Both the position numbers and the translations under genes were made by a program. Below the pieces are notes generated by a model that was not told where the DNA came from, did no database searches, and was given only the letters and a program-made list of their open reading frames with translations. Below, piece after piece: positions 62,719 through 64,000 of a stretch of 64,000 nucleotides of DNA (its first letter is position 1; each line of letters starts with the position of its first letter). Source of the stretch: Heliocidaris erythrogramma (Eukaryota > Echinodermata > Echinoidea > Camarodonta > Echinometridae); assembly GCA_025617745.1 (NCBI GenBank), contig CM046869.1, forward strand, positions 7,986,668-8,050,667, in the 5' to 3' direction.

Positions 62719-63737
62719 TAGCCTCTTGTCGAGGCCCTGGCGCTGTTGAAATCCTTGGCGATATGGAGAAAAACCGAGGCGCTTGCGCCGAGGGCCTCTT
62801 GACAGTGACACCCGACCTGAATTATATATTCATGAGGCACGATTTCCTACTGAATTATGCATGAAAACGTGAATAGTTAGATAACCGCGGCGATCGCCCA
62901 GCAAATTGGCCAATGAAATCTCAAGGATTTCTTACTTCAGTGCTGCTGGACTAGTCTATTATTTTTTTTTTTGTGGGGGGGGATTACGTAAATCTCTTGC
63001 TCAAAATACATTCACAGACAAGCACATTATGAAGAATTCGATCTCTAGCTTACAAACCATGGTAATTTGAAATAAGACAAATGTACATATTTCTCAAGAG
63101 ATCATCATATATTTACAAATAATGAAGAATGGGCAATAAAAGTCACCGTTCAACAATAGATGCATCTCCATCAATTCTGATGTAACCAAGGAGTTACCAG
63201 CAACTTCACTGCCCGGCAAGGCCCCGGGGGATCCGCCTGGCCCAGCTCGCGAAGCTAAGCAGCGCAGCATGCAGTCTCACTCTCCATCCCTGGCCCACGG
63301 AGGTAATCAGCACAGAGCGATAGCGCGTGAAAAATAACACTTTTTCCATAGCCAGTAGGCAGATTCACAAAAACATCTTGTCCTTTAAGTGCAGATTTGA
63401 TTGCATCAACTTGCAAATCTTTGAATCTGTCAATCTTCAACATTCTAGCGGCATATTCTAAGCTCTTACAAATATCGTCATCACTCGTGGAAGAAACGTT
63501 GAACGCCATTTTAAGAAATAGCTTGCAGTCGAGTCATGAATATTTAACATTACGTCATGGTAGCTCGCGCTTATTGGATGATTTTCACCGACCAAAATTT
63601 GGTCGGAATATTCGTCAAAACAATGAAATACAAAAGAAATTCAGATCAGGTGTCAAGAGGCCCTCGGCGCAAGCGCCTCGGTGTTTCCTCCATATCGCCA
63701 AGGATTTCAACAGCGCCAGGGCCTCGACAAGAGGCTA
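62719..63737. mobile_element. Mutator-like (Pack-MULE-like) element, 9-bp duplication, carrying a RecQ fragment
   Basis: Ends TAGCCTCTTGTCGAGG / CCTCGACAAGAGGCTA. The inverted repeats extend about 100 bp (62719 to about 62825 and about 63635 to 63737). GTGTGTCCC flanks both sides (62710-62718 and 63738-63746). Long terminal repeats plus a 9-bp duplication suit Mutator-type elements; Merlin- or Rehavkus-type elements are alternatives. No transposase is present. Confidence 0.82.
63255..63509 (-). pseudogene. RecQ-like DNA helicase N-terminal fragment
   Basis: 84 codons: an upstream helix, FKDLQVDAIKSALKGQDVFV (Q-motif to strand 1) and the Walker A NLPTGYGKS, typical of RecQ family ATP-dependent 3'-5' helicases. 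The DEAH box, later motifs and RQC domain are absent; the frame leaves homology after about residue 70. It lies wholly inside the inverted-repeat element. Confidence 0.85.
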
Positions 63738-63746
63738 GTGTGTCCC

Positions 63747-64000
63747 TGACTATCAGTTAGCTACGATGTCTGGGTATATCGTCTATGAGAACCAATCCAT
63801 CATGAATTACGACTACAAGCCAATATCAGTGTCTACGTGTGACTACGAGCGTATACGAGGTGACTACCAGGTAATAACCACCAGGTTACTACGAGGTTAC
63901 TACGAGGTGATTACGAGGTGACTACAAGCCCAGCTTGTCCAGTTCAGATGAAAACAATAATGCAAGAAGAGGTGAGGGGTGATGTGACGAGGCTTTCTAC
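63747..64000 (+). repeat. Degenerate 11-bp minisatellite (GAGGTTACTAC)
   Basis: Cycles of ACGAGGT(T/G)ACT between about 63860 and 63930. No gene is recognised to the window end. Confidence 0.6.

Overview
The window looks like nuclear DNA from a marine deuterostome, most likely an echinoderm and plausibly a sea urchin. This is an inference. It rests on low overall GC, small exons in very long repeat-filled introns, tRNA-derived SINEs, many poly-C/poly-G ended MITEs, DIRS- and Ty3/Gypsy-type retrotransposons, an intronless TRIM-type gene, and a long-arm foldback element with 8-bp target duplications that resembles the sea-urchin TU type. There are no operons, CRISPR arrays or prokaryotic signals.

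The one ordinary multi-exon host gene is a glycerophosphocholine phosphodiesterase (GPCPD1/GDE5) on the + strand. Seventeen coding exons between 10500 and 37245 join with fully consistent splice phases into a 639-residue protein: an N-terminal starch-binding CBM20-type domain, a linker, and a GDPD catalytic domain carrying HRG, ExD, HD, EIK and CWG signatures. The large introns are packed with MITEs, SINEs, tandem arrays and Helitron-like material. Three neighbouring exons near the 3' end carry degenerate partial copies of themselves, and one of these copies grew into an array of about nine exon-tail units.

Region by region: 1-10.4 kb is intergenic and repeat-rich, ending in a 260-273-bp tandem array just upstream of the first coding exon. 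10.5-37.6 kb is GPCPD1. 37.6-46.5 kb is intergenic, with a duplicated 3'-flank segment, a histone H2A-derived fragment and a GC-rich inverted-repeat element. 46.6-47.7 kb is a deleted Tc1/mariner element split by a poly-G element. 47.9-51.3 kb is a decayed DIRS-like tyrosine-recombinase retrotransposon. 52.25-53.3 kb (- strand) is an intronless RING/B-box protein gene of TRIM type. 55.6-62.7 kb is a recently inserted Ty3/Gypsy element (193-bp LTRs, two differences) whose 5' LTR is split by a 1863-bp foldback element. 62.7-63.75 kb is a 1019-bp element with ~100-bp inverted repeats and a 9-bp duplication that carries a RecQ-helicase-like fragment.

The most notable signals are that RecQ-carrying inverted-repeat element, the nested LTR/foldback insertion with reconstructible target sites, the exon-derived array with repeated splice-donor-like sequences, and two unrelated satellite arrays that both carry a palindrome matching the RFX X-box. 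Many other open frames in the window are repeat artefacts.
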